DNA of 64,000 nucleotides from NCBI GenBank assembly GCA_014338405.1, contig JTDE01000131.1:73832-137831 (forward strand), in the 5' to 3' direction. The DNA comes from Paragonimus skrjabini miyazakii. Its lineage: Eukaryota; Platyhelminthes; Trematoda; Plagiorchiida; Troglotrematidae. Position numbers and translations under genes: made by a program. Each line of letters opens with the position of its first letter. The stretch's first letter is position 1. The notes beneath the pieces are model-generated. The model ran no database searches. It was not told the DNA's origin and saw nothing but the letters and a program-made list of their open reading frames with translations. Positions 12,601 through 23,448 of the stretch are shown in pieces.

Positions 12601-13875
12601 GTAAACAGAAGAGTGACTCTTTTCTGTTCCGGAATTTCTTGACTGATAGGTCAGTTGGCATAGTAAGAAGTCGTTGCACTGGAAGCATATGTGAGAAAGA
12701 CAATGAAATGTTTAAGTCATATACAGTATAAGGCATTCGGAAGAGAGAGCCTTTCAAAGGACACATATTTTCCAAGCTTGAAAAAATAAGAAATATCGTT
12801 ACAGGTTATGGAAGAAAAGGTTCCCTCAGTTAAAGCAGAATTTATTTCATGATGATACTCAGTAAGACTGATTATTTAAACAATCTTTGGAAAGCTCCAC
12901 CAAAGATTGTTGTACAGTTGCCGTTTTGGAAACCTATCATGGTCTATTATTTTTAAAACAATTAGCAACTACGTGCAGTCAATTTCTGTAACATCTCACC
13001 GTTATATTAATCGCAGTTTGAACAATATTAAAAGGTCAAACAGATGACCAGCTATTCGTACAAAAATCAATTTACAATACAACTTGGAGCACTAATATAG
13101 GCATTCAATCTTGTCATCTCCGTTTATACAAAGCTTCATTAACAGCGGTGCACGTAAAAACAAACAAGACCCTATATTTAGCGTTTATGAAGCCTTCTCG
13201 GCGAGTATTCGAGTCGACCGCATTCTTCGGTTCTTCAAAACCCTGGTTCTACTTTATTCTGATGCAACAGAAAACGGGTTAGTCGCCATTTCCATGTTTC
13301 GTCGACGTCAACTGCCTTCCATTAATCCAAGACTCTAGCTTAATGGATGACTATCCATTTGTTCGAAGTCAGTAAACTGTAAATGTAAAAAAAATGTACG
13401 AAATGTCATCCCGTAGATCACTATGATGTTTGCTTCCCCAAATTCTTCTGATCACGTTTATCAAACACGATATATCTTGATCAACCTATTATTTTTTGAG
13501 TACAGCTTACCCATTTTAAATTGTACCATAACTCCATTTTTAGAAGATTGTCAACTAAGTATATCCGGGAGTTTGCATTTTCAATATGCAGAACCTACAA
13601 GAGAATGACGTTGATTAGATTCTAATACTGTTTGGAACTTCGTAAAGATCACCGGCGGCTAAGTTTGAGTTATCAATGTACGGCTTAAGTGGCATGAGCT
13701 CAGTTGCTTTGCGTCTGGTCCATTGTATACCATCTTACTTCGGTTGTTACTGAACTGTATTATATCTCTTTTATAGAAACGTGAACACGGCTTCCGGGAA
13801 AAATGATGACCCCTTCTCGGAGGTTGATACTAAACAGTTCGTTATTCGCGAACCAAACTGGTAGAAGCTCGTTGA
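9646..13875. other. No recognised gene
   Basis: About 4.2 kb of AT-rich sequence with only short open frames that show no domain, splice pattern or similarity to the other repeats in this window. Confidence 0.4.
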
Positions 13876-14145
13876 TCAAATATCTTTTTGAATAGCTCCG
13901 CATAAGTAGTCGCAAGGCAGGTAATGAGTATGATCAATGTAGTTTACTACAACGTCGCTTTTTAGAGAGAGTAAACTAAGACTGTTATCTTTGCTCATTG
14001 ATAGAATCGCACTGTGCGACCGGTTTCGCGTATGTTTTGACTGTGAAGCTGGATGGATACTTAGTGAAGATGGGGAATCGCCATTGATTTTGTCAAGAAA
14101 CTGCCAAGTTGTATCTGTGACCACCGCTTGACATAATGAGGTCAT
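13876..14145 (-). CDS. Weak candidate terminal exon, Ser-rich
   Basis: An 89-codon minus-strand frame ends in a stop at 13876-13878. Its middle is Ser-rich and contains RNRSHSAILSMSKDNSLSLL, which looks more like a disordered cytoplasmic protein tail than random sequence. It lies about 1.1 kb downstream, in transcription order, of the better exon candidate at 15214-15426, so it could be a final exon of the same gene. AG acceptor dinucleotides exist near 14120, but none is clearly better than the rest. No homologue is recognised. It may be chance. Confidence 0.2.
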   Translation of the reverse strand: MTSLCQAVVTDTTWQFLDKINGDSPSSLSIHPASQSKHTRNRSHSAILSMSKDNSLSLLSLKSDVVVNYIDHTHYLPCDYLCGAIQKDI

Positions 14146-15213
14146 TAATTTTCATGTGCTCTGATGGTTATAAAAATAAGTTTACTTAATGAGTAAGTTT
14201 ATTCGGCTCATAACTTGTGCTCTGCTCATGACATTGTTGGACTCGTAAATTCTTGGATAATGTAATCGAAAAGACCAAAACCAAAGAGTTGCTGGACGAA
14301 AGATTAACAAGTTTGATAGTGGGGAAATTGGATAGACACGAGGCGGGTGAGGGACAAACCAGCGAATAGTCTCAAAATATGACTAGTTTGTAGCCTTGCT
14401 GATTGTTTGTTTGTCAGTGTTCTAATATTTCACACCACTCACCCTCAAACCATGATTTCCTCGCCATGTCCGTTCCTTTCTGGATTATCCAGATACAGAG
14501 AGTCTGAGGTGGACACGAACTAAAATTCATTTATGTTATGATTCGAGACTCTTATCTTATTGATATCGCACGTGATGGGGTGATGAGTATAACTGACGTA
14601 CAACTTGCTTCACGCCTTGTTGATGTAGATGGACCATACTAGTGTTCCATATTTTTGTTACGCACTCAAAGGTCATACCTAAATTACGTCTTAAGAATTG
14701 TTCATATGTATCAGCAATGTAACACACGAATAACCTGAGGATGCCATAGTTTTGATCAATTTCAATCACGTGACTGGTGACTGGGGTCTTCTTGGTTCAA
14801 ATCTCTCACTATGGTTTCTTTGTTTGCTGTACATTCACTGTTACACGTTTATGGCGGAAAAGAGTTCATAATTTTCGTACTTTGACCAATGAATAGAAAT
14901 TACACTTAATGAATAATTGACACAACTGCCTTGTCCAGCCGGCAGCATAAAAATGAGGGCCGTATCCATCGTCAGTCATTTTTATCATCAACTTCAAGTA
15001 GGATTTATGACGAAACTCATCCATAGTTTATTTTTTATACAGCGGGATTTATTTGATCTTTTTTGAACTAAAACACAACCTGCTCATCGAACAATTTAAC
15101 TTTAAGCCATGCCAGGTAGAAAACAAAACTCTGCCTGTTTATTTTTAAAGCGTATAGAATGTTTAATAGTTTATTTAAGTAAATGTTGACTTTGCTGTTG
15201 AAAGAAAACCTAC

Positions 15214-15426
15214 CTTATGTATCTCAAACTTCTTTCAGCCAAATTCAGCCTTTTGAACTCATAGAAGTCGTACGAATCTTCGCCATTGATCTCTTCTGGC
15301 CAGTAACTGCCAACTATCCTGAAGATGACGGCTAACTGTATGAAAAAGATGAACGCTTCTACGGGAGATGTTGTGGAAAACCTTCTGACTTTTATTAAAA
15401 TTTCATTTATGGCTTCCAAATTCAGG
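15214..15426 (-). CDS. Candidate internal exon of a host gene, membrane protein
   Basis: This 213-bp minus-strand exon is bounded by a pyrimidine-rich acceptor (CAACTCCTTCAG) and a strong donor (AAG followed by GTAGGT). The frame is open throughout. It leaves one base of a split codon at the start and two at the end, so the phases agree and the exon could be skipped without a frameshift. The 70 whole codons include an amphipathic stretch (NLEAINEILIKVRRF), a hydrophobic segment of about 19 residues (AFIFFIQLAVIFRIVGSYW) that could cross a membrane, and an acidic/basic tail (EEINGEDSYDFYEFKRL). I do not recognise the family; an ion channel or other multi-pass protein is possible. The longer ORF (15210-15467) simply runs into both introns. 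Confidence 0.45.
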
Positions 15427-18400
15427 CTGAAGGAGTTGATTAGATTTTTTTCCCGGTCTCTACCCATCAGTAGTAAATATTTTAAGTGGGCCAGGGAGCA
15501 AAAAGCGGATAATCTTTCATTGTGATGCGAACGTTGTTACTGTTATGCTGGTGACTTTGTGAAGGACAGGTTCGAATTAGCATATGTAAGCGCTCAATCA
15601 CAGTTGGTTGGAAGCAATTTTGAGATTTTTGCACTCTAACATTTCCAATTCTTGACCCTGTATCAAAAGGAAATTCCCAAACGTTTTTCAGGGTCAATAT
15701 ATTCGTATTGTATGAACTAATCAGTTTTCTACCTCAGTTATAGCTGGCTTTCAATTTTCCGAGTCATTTTCTTTGTTCATCCGATATCTAGGTCAAATTG
15801 CATTTGCATACTGATTTCGAACAAATCCCTATGAAATGATCTCCTATGACGATTACAAGTGGTCACCCGGGTGATTTGGGTAAAGGTTTAGTTTTATTGG
15901 TGCTCGTTTCCCAAAACCCTCTCGTCTGTTGAATGTGATGTGACTGTTGATTAGGGCTTGTCTTTTAGTAAGCAGATAAGTGACTTACGGAATCGTAGCA
16001 CGTCACGGTAATTACTGATTAATCGTTTCATCCTGAGGGTTTGCACGACTTGAGTAAATTGACTGGAGGACAAATTAAGCCTTGTTTATGGTTTAATAAT
16101 CTAGTGGATTCGGCCTAGAACAAATTACGTTAACTGGAACGAAAATATTTGTGTTTGTAAGTAATTTGTTGACTACACACAATAACTAGCTTCTATATAA
16201 GAACCAACAATGGTGCTCAGAAGCTACAGGCTGTCCGGTGAAATAGTGGTAAAGTCACACGGCAAATAAATTGAAATGCGATAGATTGTACATTTGTTAC
16301 GGACAGAAATTCCAAGAAATTTCAGTATGGTCATGCACAGTATAATGATTTTGTGGTTTTACCCCCCTCGGTTGACGAATAAACAGAAACGTTGCAAATG
16401 GTTTCCGGTGCAAATCAGATGTCAAGAAACATGAGGTGCATCACTGATCATTGATAAACAAACACCATACACACTTGACTGTTGGTTAATTTTCAGCACT
16501 TTCACGCTTTGTTGTTAACACGATGTTGCTACCAGCAACAAAGTTTTATGAACCTGTTTCTAAAGGACTATTACAGTACCGTAAATAAGAATCTCTTTCG
16601 AAATACCGATTTTCCGTAAGTTTTCGTGCTGAAATTTTACGAGTATTGAGGAAAGTATGGATTTGTTTATCAAAGAATGGTCAGGTTATTGGTATTAAGT
16701 AGCTCTGTGGTTTCGAAAGTCAATGTATGCCATGAACAGTAGTTCACATTCAATATAAGACTGACACAACACACTTGTTACATAATATTCACTGAATGTT
16801 ATAGTTCCTAGTCAAGAACACAATCTATCCGGACGTGACCAAATCGATTTAATCACCCGGACATTGCACGAGTCTGTCTGCGAACGAAGTAACGCGACGC
16901 GAATGAGACAATCATACTAGTTCATTCACTGATCCAAACCAGATTGCTCCTCCTGTCGATACAGTTGAATCAATATGATAAATAACAAAAAGCTGTCCAA
17001 AAAGTGTCACGATTTGGTCTAGGTTATTACAAGTTAAAAATCTTTATGAAACAAAAAACGGATAACATTAATCATGGTGCTTATCATGTGTGGAGTGATC
17101 AACTACTGACAGACAAACGGATTGAAAAAAAAGAGAAAATACCTGCTGCCAGGCGTCCATAAACATTTGTACAGATTTCTTATGTTGAGTAAGATCATCT
17201 AATCATGCTAATTCTCATGGACTCGAAAACTATCGTATACTCCAACTGACAAACAAGCTGTGTCCACTGAACTCCTCGTATTCAAATCAGACACAGCTGT
17301 AGGACAGAAAAGTCTATGTGTCTTGTCAAGACGGATCGAATACAATAATCTGATTTAGTTTTGATTTTGATTAAACGTCTTTCGTTTGTGTACCAGTCGC
17401 TGATTCCTATGCTTTAAATAGATAATCAAGGTTAAATCAAAGAAACGAGAACAGATCAAGTAGTTGCAGGAAAGAATATTGTCTCATGCAAACGTTTGCC
17501 GTATCCTACATCAGAAAAGAGTGCTTCATTGATCATCCAAGGACCTGAAGGCTGATGTAGACATAACAATTGACGGTGAAAAGTCTGGGACTCGGGTGGG
17601 CTCAAATTGGCGATGAAGACAGGATGTCAGAACATCGCAGGCTCACTACAAGCTGAGCATGAAACTTTCACAGTTGAACTCAGGTACTCACCCATCCGTG
17701 TGATTAACGTCAAATTCACTAAATTCGCAAAACTGCTTATCAGTAATGCATCCCCGATATCCGACAAAATGGTGGATGGAGTTTAGCTTAACCTGCTGAG
17801 GAAATTCCGAAAGGCAGTCAAGCCCAAATTGCTTTTAACCAATGCCTTATTGTAGGCAAGTAGCCAAACCAACGTGAAAATTATGAGAGCTAGGTTTGGC
17901 ATACTATTTCGGTTAATCGAGCGATTGTCTTCTTTGTACATGCTGCTGCGTTATTTGTTTCTAGCTCACCTGAAACACAGAGCTTTACTTTTGTCTCTCT
18001 TAGTTACCACATCTGCGACACAGCACGTCAGTGATACAGTCATCTCTTAGACCATCAATATGGAGACATGCAGAATCAGACGATAAACGATGCCTTGCCA
18101 CTACTGAGTTTGCAAAGGTCAATATTCATAAGCCGGAGAAACCGTCCCTGAAGAATAGGTTGAGTTTATCAGAATATCCAGAACAGACATTTACATGAAC
18201 ATGCTATTGATATTATTTCTTGGACTGTTGAAATTGTACAGCGCAGGGATTTATTTTTACCGCAGTACTGAACGACGTTACTGGAGAGGGGGCGAGAGAC
18301 GGGTCGAATGCCAAGTAAATCCGAGTGGTTCTTCTAGCCAAATATGTCAAGTATGCGCATTGGTCTGTATTCGCAGTATGGCTATCCGATCAGTCCGTTT

Positions 18401-18900
18401 GAGACCACTGTAGACACACGGCCTAAACAAACGGCTTAGGGCTGTGTAACACCGCTGACAGTTTCAGCAGTACATTGTGATTCATTGCGGGTAGCCTGTG
18501 ATAAGTTATTCGCCGTGCAATAAGCTATACAATGGTCGTCATGAATCTTCAGTTAGTTTTAGATTTTGATCAAATAAATGCTGGTGACTGAACGTGTTTC
18601 ATCACATCTAGACCAGCGTGAGTTGTTTTACACGGAATACGTTTAAGAGCTGACGTTATGTTCCACCGATCTAGCTTGTTTCATGAAAAACGTGAAAACA
18701 GAGATGTACATGGATTATGTTTTGAAACAATTTCTCCTTGTTTCAGAACCGAGGAATTGAGAGAGTAATGAATGGGATATTGGGCTTTGGGAGGACGCTG
18801 GCCATTATGATTTCCCCACTGAGTCTACCAGGCCACCGCCGTGTTGAATGAAGAAACAGAGTGCTGAATCACAACAGTGGTGATTAGTTTGATAAACATC
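15427..18900. other. No recognised gene; presumed intron or intergenic
   Basis: There are no domains or repeats I can name. If the exon at 15214-15426 is real, this region lies upstream of it on the minus strand and may be intron. No further exon with a convincing acceptor, donor and coding look was found. Confidence 0.35.
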
Positions 18901-19293
18901 TGTTGGGAAAGGGCACTTTTTCCCAAAAATTCGCATTATTTGCAAGGGAAATGGATTTCTTTATTTCCTGGGAACTAGATAGCTCGCCAGAATTCTGGAA
19001 CGTCCAGGAAGTTACGCTCGCTTCTGATTGGTCCATTCGGCGACCTAGGCCAAGGCCGACCCAAACCTATGAATACAGTTGCTATAAATCACAATTTTGA
19101 GCTTCGGGTTGAGCAGAAAATAAAGCTCGTTTGAAGGCCGTCTTTCTCCTTACTTGTTGGGGGGTTCTAAGTTGCGAGAGTTGCGTTCCGATATTTGAAC
19201 TCTGATTTTCGTACCGCTTTGCAATATCGTTGCGCTCGTTTGCGATAGAGATACTGATCGTGGTCTTGTGTTTGTTCTTGCCTTTCTCTATCA
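18901..19293 (+). mobile_element. Putative solo or 5' LTR of an LTR retrotransposon
   Basis: The 393-bp unit starts TGTTGGGAAAGGGC and ends CTTTCTCTATCA, so it has TG...CA termini. Inside it are a TATAAA-like box (CTATAAATC, about 19083) and an AATAAA signal (about 19119) in the right order for U3-R-U5. Two bases after the end a TGGGG begins, which could be a primer-binding site starting with TGG, though I could not match it to a tRNA. An ATG at 19366 opens a 14-codon frame (MADRNRMLSGSFEE, then stop) that may be the start of a dead gag. No second LTR or pol was found downstream. Confidence 0.45.
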
Positions 19294-20718
19294 GGTGGGG
19301 TCGTAACAATATCACAGTGAAAGCGTTTAATTTGAGTGAAACACTGCGCAACAACAACTTAAAACATGGCGGACCGGAATCGAATGTTGTCTGGTTCTTT
19401 CGAAGAATAGGTGATCGTCAGGCGAGCTTACAGAAAACCATGTTCTTTGTTACACACCTACTGCTTAGCCGAGCCGTGGGCAAAGTTTTTGTATCAGTCA
19501 GAATTATCTCTACATAGTTTTCCACTTTACAGGTTGATCTCACGATACCGAAAACGGTACTACCCAGTTCTTATTTTTGTTGTCCACATCATAGCTGAAG
19601 ATGTTTAGAACACTGCGTTCAAATTGCGAAACCGGCTTATCGAACATGATTAGAGTAATCAATAATTCTAAAAGACAGATATTACGAAGTGTACTTGTCT
19701 CATTTCACTGCATTACCCACATACAAAAGCCGTCGAATACATACATTGGGTGCGCGGCAACAAGAAAATCATTTAATCGGTTGCTTCCAATGCAGTCGTG
19801 CTGATTACGTCCGCACTATCTAAGTATAAATAAATGGTCGATACCTTCTGATTTGCATAAACGTGAATACTCACCACTTTGTAGTGTAACATTCTTGAGT
19901 CAACTGAGAAAAATATCTGACACGGTCAGGCGGCCTTCAACTTCTATCTCGTAGAAACTGTCACTTTTGAACGATAAATGTCCTGAAGCTGGTAAGTTAG
20001 TTGAACTGTACGTCATCAATAAAATCCAACGTATCATCGGTACATTTTTTTACGAGAAGTGTTACAATTAATCGATTGTGAAGGTTATCCTTGAACCAAT
20101 TCTGGACAACTGTCAACCAACGTTGGTCGCAATAGATTGTCTGTAGCCGGAACATCAAACTCCTTATAAAAAAGAACATTTAACTTTTTCTGAGTATACT
20201 GTTTAAATATTATCGTCACGTTTATACAGTACTCAACAGTGACATACGGAACAGATTTCGACAGGAACTAAAGATGTATAACAAATCGACGGCCACATTC
20301 ATTCATTCTTGCATGCGTGATTAGGGGCTCAAAGAAACCCAGTTTGGAGGAACTGATCAACATATTCCTTAGAGCCTGGGGAGATTTAGAGTAACTTTTT
20401 ACGCAACAACAGCTAGAGGATTCACAAGCCATAGGGCTAGCCTGTGGTATGCTGAAGTGTTCATGGATAGAGCTGGTCTCATCCGAACAAGGCTTCTGTA
20501 CAATGTCGGTGAGTACGTCACGTGTGGTAAGCGGAACACGTACGTTCCATATGCCCATATTTAGATTAATTAATAAGTGCGTGCAACAGCGGGACTTGAG
20601 CTTCTCTGAAATGTGGTTTTCTGCCGAAATATTTTTATTCGACTTGTGATTAAGTTTCATTTTATATCCATTAAACAGTAACATTTACTTTTACTATACC
20701 TAGTCTACTCCATTCAAG
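19294..20718. other. Possible gag leader, otherwise nothing recognised
   Basis: The first 300 bp may be the leader and decayed gag of the LTR element to the left. The minus-strand frame at 20268-20684 (138 codons, Ser/Cys-rich) resembles no family I know and lacks a clear splice pattern, so it is not called. Confidence 0.3.
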
Positions 20719-20882
20719 ATGATTGTGTTAAGGTCTCTGTTAAGTTTGAGGAAGACGACTTCCAGATTCCTCTCCAAGTTATCAACGTTTCACAACGTTT
20801 CGTTGTTAAACAACGCTGTTAAATTACGGATGAAAATGAAGCCTCACAGAAGATATTCATGGACATATTTCAAGGATTGCAT
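20719..20882 (+). CDS. Candidate first exon with mitochondrial-type presequence
   Basis: An ATG in a favourable context (TCAAGATGA) opens a frame whose first 25 residues, MIVLRSLLSLRKTTSRFLSK and following, are rich in Arg, Lys, Ser and Leu with no acidic residue. This is the composition of a mitochondrial targeting sequence. The frame continues with basic residues (KLRMKMKPHRRYSWTYF) and reaches a good donor, GTAGGT, at 20883, just before an in-frame TAG. That is what a real first exon would show. A second exon was not found. It is short, so chance cannot be excluded. Confidence 0.28.
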
Positions 20883-23043
20883 GTAGGTCCTTTTGAATCT
20901 CCCATTTGATTGTGTAGATTAGCTAACTAGACCTGAGTTGACGTGCAGTCAGTTTTTCCTCCACTCGGTTCTTTCCTTCTCCCACTGGTAATTAGTTTGC
21001 CAGATGAAGCTGTACAAGTCTCGGAGTCATGTTCACCTTAGGACTGCGTATTTTTAGTTCTTGTGGGCGACTCTTGGCAGGATGAGTTCTTTAACATGTT
21101 GTTCCGCAATGAATAGTCATTCCTTTAGATGTATCGTGTAGAATTGTGTGAAAAACCCGAGTAATTGTTGTAGCAGTTCTTGTGGCCAAGAGCCATGCCA
21201 AACAATGAACTAGATAATGTAGTGTTGATACCGACACTAACGTTGTTGACAGAGTTGAAACTGCTAACCATGTTGGACATTAACTATCGGGCGCCGTGTC
21301 GGATGGTTCTTTTCGGGCGTTGCGCTGGGCGACTTCAGTCAACGTTGAACCGAGTCGTTCCCGCCAGGCGCTGTGCCAAGCGTTGATTGAGTAAATATAG
21401 CTATTTTTATAGTTCACGTTAGTCTTTAATATGTGGGTCAACGGGGATTTCACATGTTACATATTAGATGCGAAATGTTAGGGCGACTATGGACGTGATT
21501 ACCTAAACGATAAGTTCAACAAGGTAATTAGGGAACATGTACGGACGAACATGATGGGTTTATTATGGTGTTCCAATTGACTGAACGGCGGCCTGTCAAT
21601 CCCAAATAAGGTCATTTGAACCCCTACAAGTTTCAGTCCGACCTGTCAGCAAATAAGAGAGCAGTGGTCTACCATACCCTGTTTTTACAGGTCATTGAAA
21701 ATCTATTAGCTTAACCTACCTGTTTGAACATTATTCAACAGATTGAATTACTTCAGCCATCCAAAAGATGTGTGGCTGGTGAAACTGCTCGCACATACCT
21801 GTAAAGCGACCGTCTCGTTCAGCTTGCTTGATATTCCGAGTACATTCAGTTCCCGCTGGTCGACGCTATCTGATTATACAGACTAGAGGTTCATAAACCT
21901 TTGCTAACAAGTATCACAAGTCATTATGGCAAGTGAAATCTGAAATTCTTCATAAAAATGCACGTAGTATGTTTTGTTCAACTAATCTCAGGCTTGGGAA
22001 CAAGTCAGACTAATTTAATTTCCTGAAGCAAAAGAGCAGTACATCGGTAAGCAAAGAGTATAAGCAGACCTGGGTGAAGAAGTTTTGCCTATCAGCAAAT
22101 CGTCGAGTGCCATGAGTGATGCACCTTCATGGTGATCATTTGTGAAAACCTAACGGTAAGTTTACAATTGAATTGTCTCGGCTTCAGCGTACACCATGGC
22201 CGTTCAAAAATTAGACTCTTCCTTCTCTCAGCGATGAGGATGAGGTAATTTGGATGGTTAAAACTGAAACGTTTCAGTAACTAATGCCAATCACAATGAC
22301 TGTAATGTTACTTTTCCAGCTGACCGTTTCTGAGTTTGATCCCGTTTCATTTGAATTATCTCTAGGTGTGTACTTTCTAGACGTATACTGAAACATGTGC
22401 TCAAGCTGTTGCACAATAACAACGGTGTGACCTTAGCAGCTCTTTATTTGCCTTTTATTTTTCCATCCGAAACTTCAGCATTCGATGTACCATCAATATT
22501 TGGTGTCCATAGGTTCATTATAATAAGCCGTAACCGAGTAGCACACGAACTTATACCATTAATTAAATAGCAACTGGTAAGTTAAAATGCAAAGAACTCT
22601 CAATGAAATCACAGTATTACTCATGCGGTCATGGATACTTTGGTCGTTCATATTTAGTTACCTCGATTGTTCGGTTCGTATGGTAGATCGACCCACAACG
22701 GTGAATGTCAATTGTGGTGGATGCTTTGTTAATCAGGAAATAAAAAACTGTATGTATTGTAAAGAAAGCAATGTCAGTTACTGTTGTACAGAAACTGTTT
22801 CCATTGATTGAAATTGATGGATTCAATCGCTTTGCGGTATATCACTGTCACTAAGTACCTGTCCTTTCAGAGGTTTGGGCATATGTAAGACTAATCTAGC
22901 CCCGTTGGAATTAGTCAACCTTTAGGAAGACGCAATGTTTGCTAATAATATTAATCACGACAAGCAGTCCATACTAATCTATTCATTTCTGTTAGTTCAA
23001 CTATCCACATTGTGTATGTGGTTTGTTCACAATAGCGTTTAAT
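20883..23043. other. No recognised gene
   Basis: A 74-codon plus-strand frame at 22587-22811 ends in a Cys-rich stretch (CGGCFV...CMYC...YCC) after a hydrophobic segment, but there is no matching family or splice evidence. The rest shows nothing recognisable. Confidence 0.3.
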
Positions 23044-23448
23044 TTAACGTACAATGATTATTGTTGTCCGGGGCTTCTGTGTTTTGCTTGTGCAGCTGAT
23101 CAACAAACCATCATTTGGGGCTAGAATGACGCATTGTGTCATCATTTCAGCGGTCGGTTGTAGATCAACACAACCTCCTGTGGAAAACAAAGGTGGCAAG
23201 CTGGCTTGTTGCATGGTGTGAAAAAGGCAAAATGTTGGATAGCTGCTCTTACCATTGTTATTGTTATCAGTGAGACGATAAATATCCAACAGATTTGACA
23301 TCGTTGTTGACACTGTCGTCGTTGTTCCTGTTGCTGCAACTGGTGGTACTGATGATGATGATAAAAAACTCGTCCCAGCAGATGGCGTCAGCCTGTGTAT
23401 CCTAAATGCGATGTGTTGTTCCCATACGTCCAGTAATTCCATGTCCAT
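23044..23448 (-). CDS. Weak candidate exon with Ser/Thr/Asn runs
   Basis: A 134-codon minus-strand frame contains short homopolymer-rich tracts (FLSSSS, TGTTTTVSTT, DNNNNGK) built from trinucleotide repeats, as often seen in disordered parts of flatworm proteins. A consensus donor (GTAAGA) lies just after the Asn run at about 23250, so the exon may end there and the open frame beyond it may be incidental. An alternative frame over the same repeats gives a Gln-rich stretch, so even the reading frame is uncertain. No domain is recognised. Confidence 0.22.
   Translation of the reverse strand: MDMELLDVWEQHIAFRIHRLTPSAGTSFLSSSSVPPVAATGTTTTVSTTMSNLLDIYRLTDNNNNGKSSYPTFCLFHTMQQASLPPLFSTGGCVDLQPTAEMMTQCVILAPNDGLLISCTSKTQKPRTTIIIVR

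Noticed and set aside
14795..14812. GGTTCAAATCTC resembling a tRNA B box
   Set aside because: No A box or cloverleaf can be formed upstream, and no other copy of the surrounding sequence was found.
22587..22811. Small Cys-rich peptide with hydrophobic N-terminal part
   Set aside because: No cleavable signal sequence is clear, the cysteine spacing matches no known family, and there is no splice or homology evidence.
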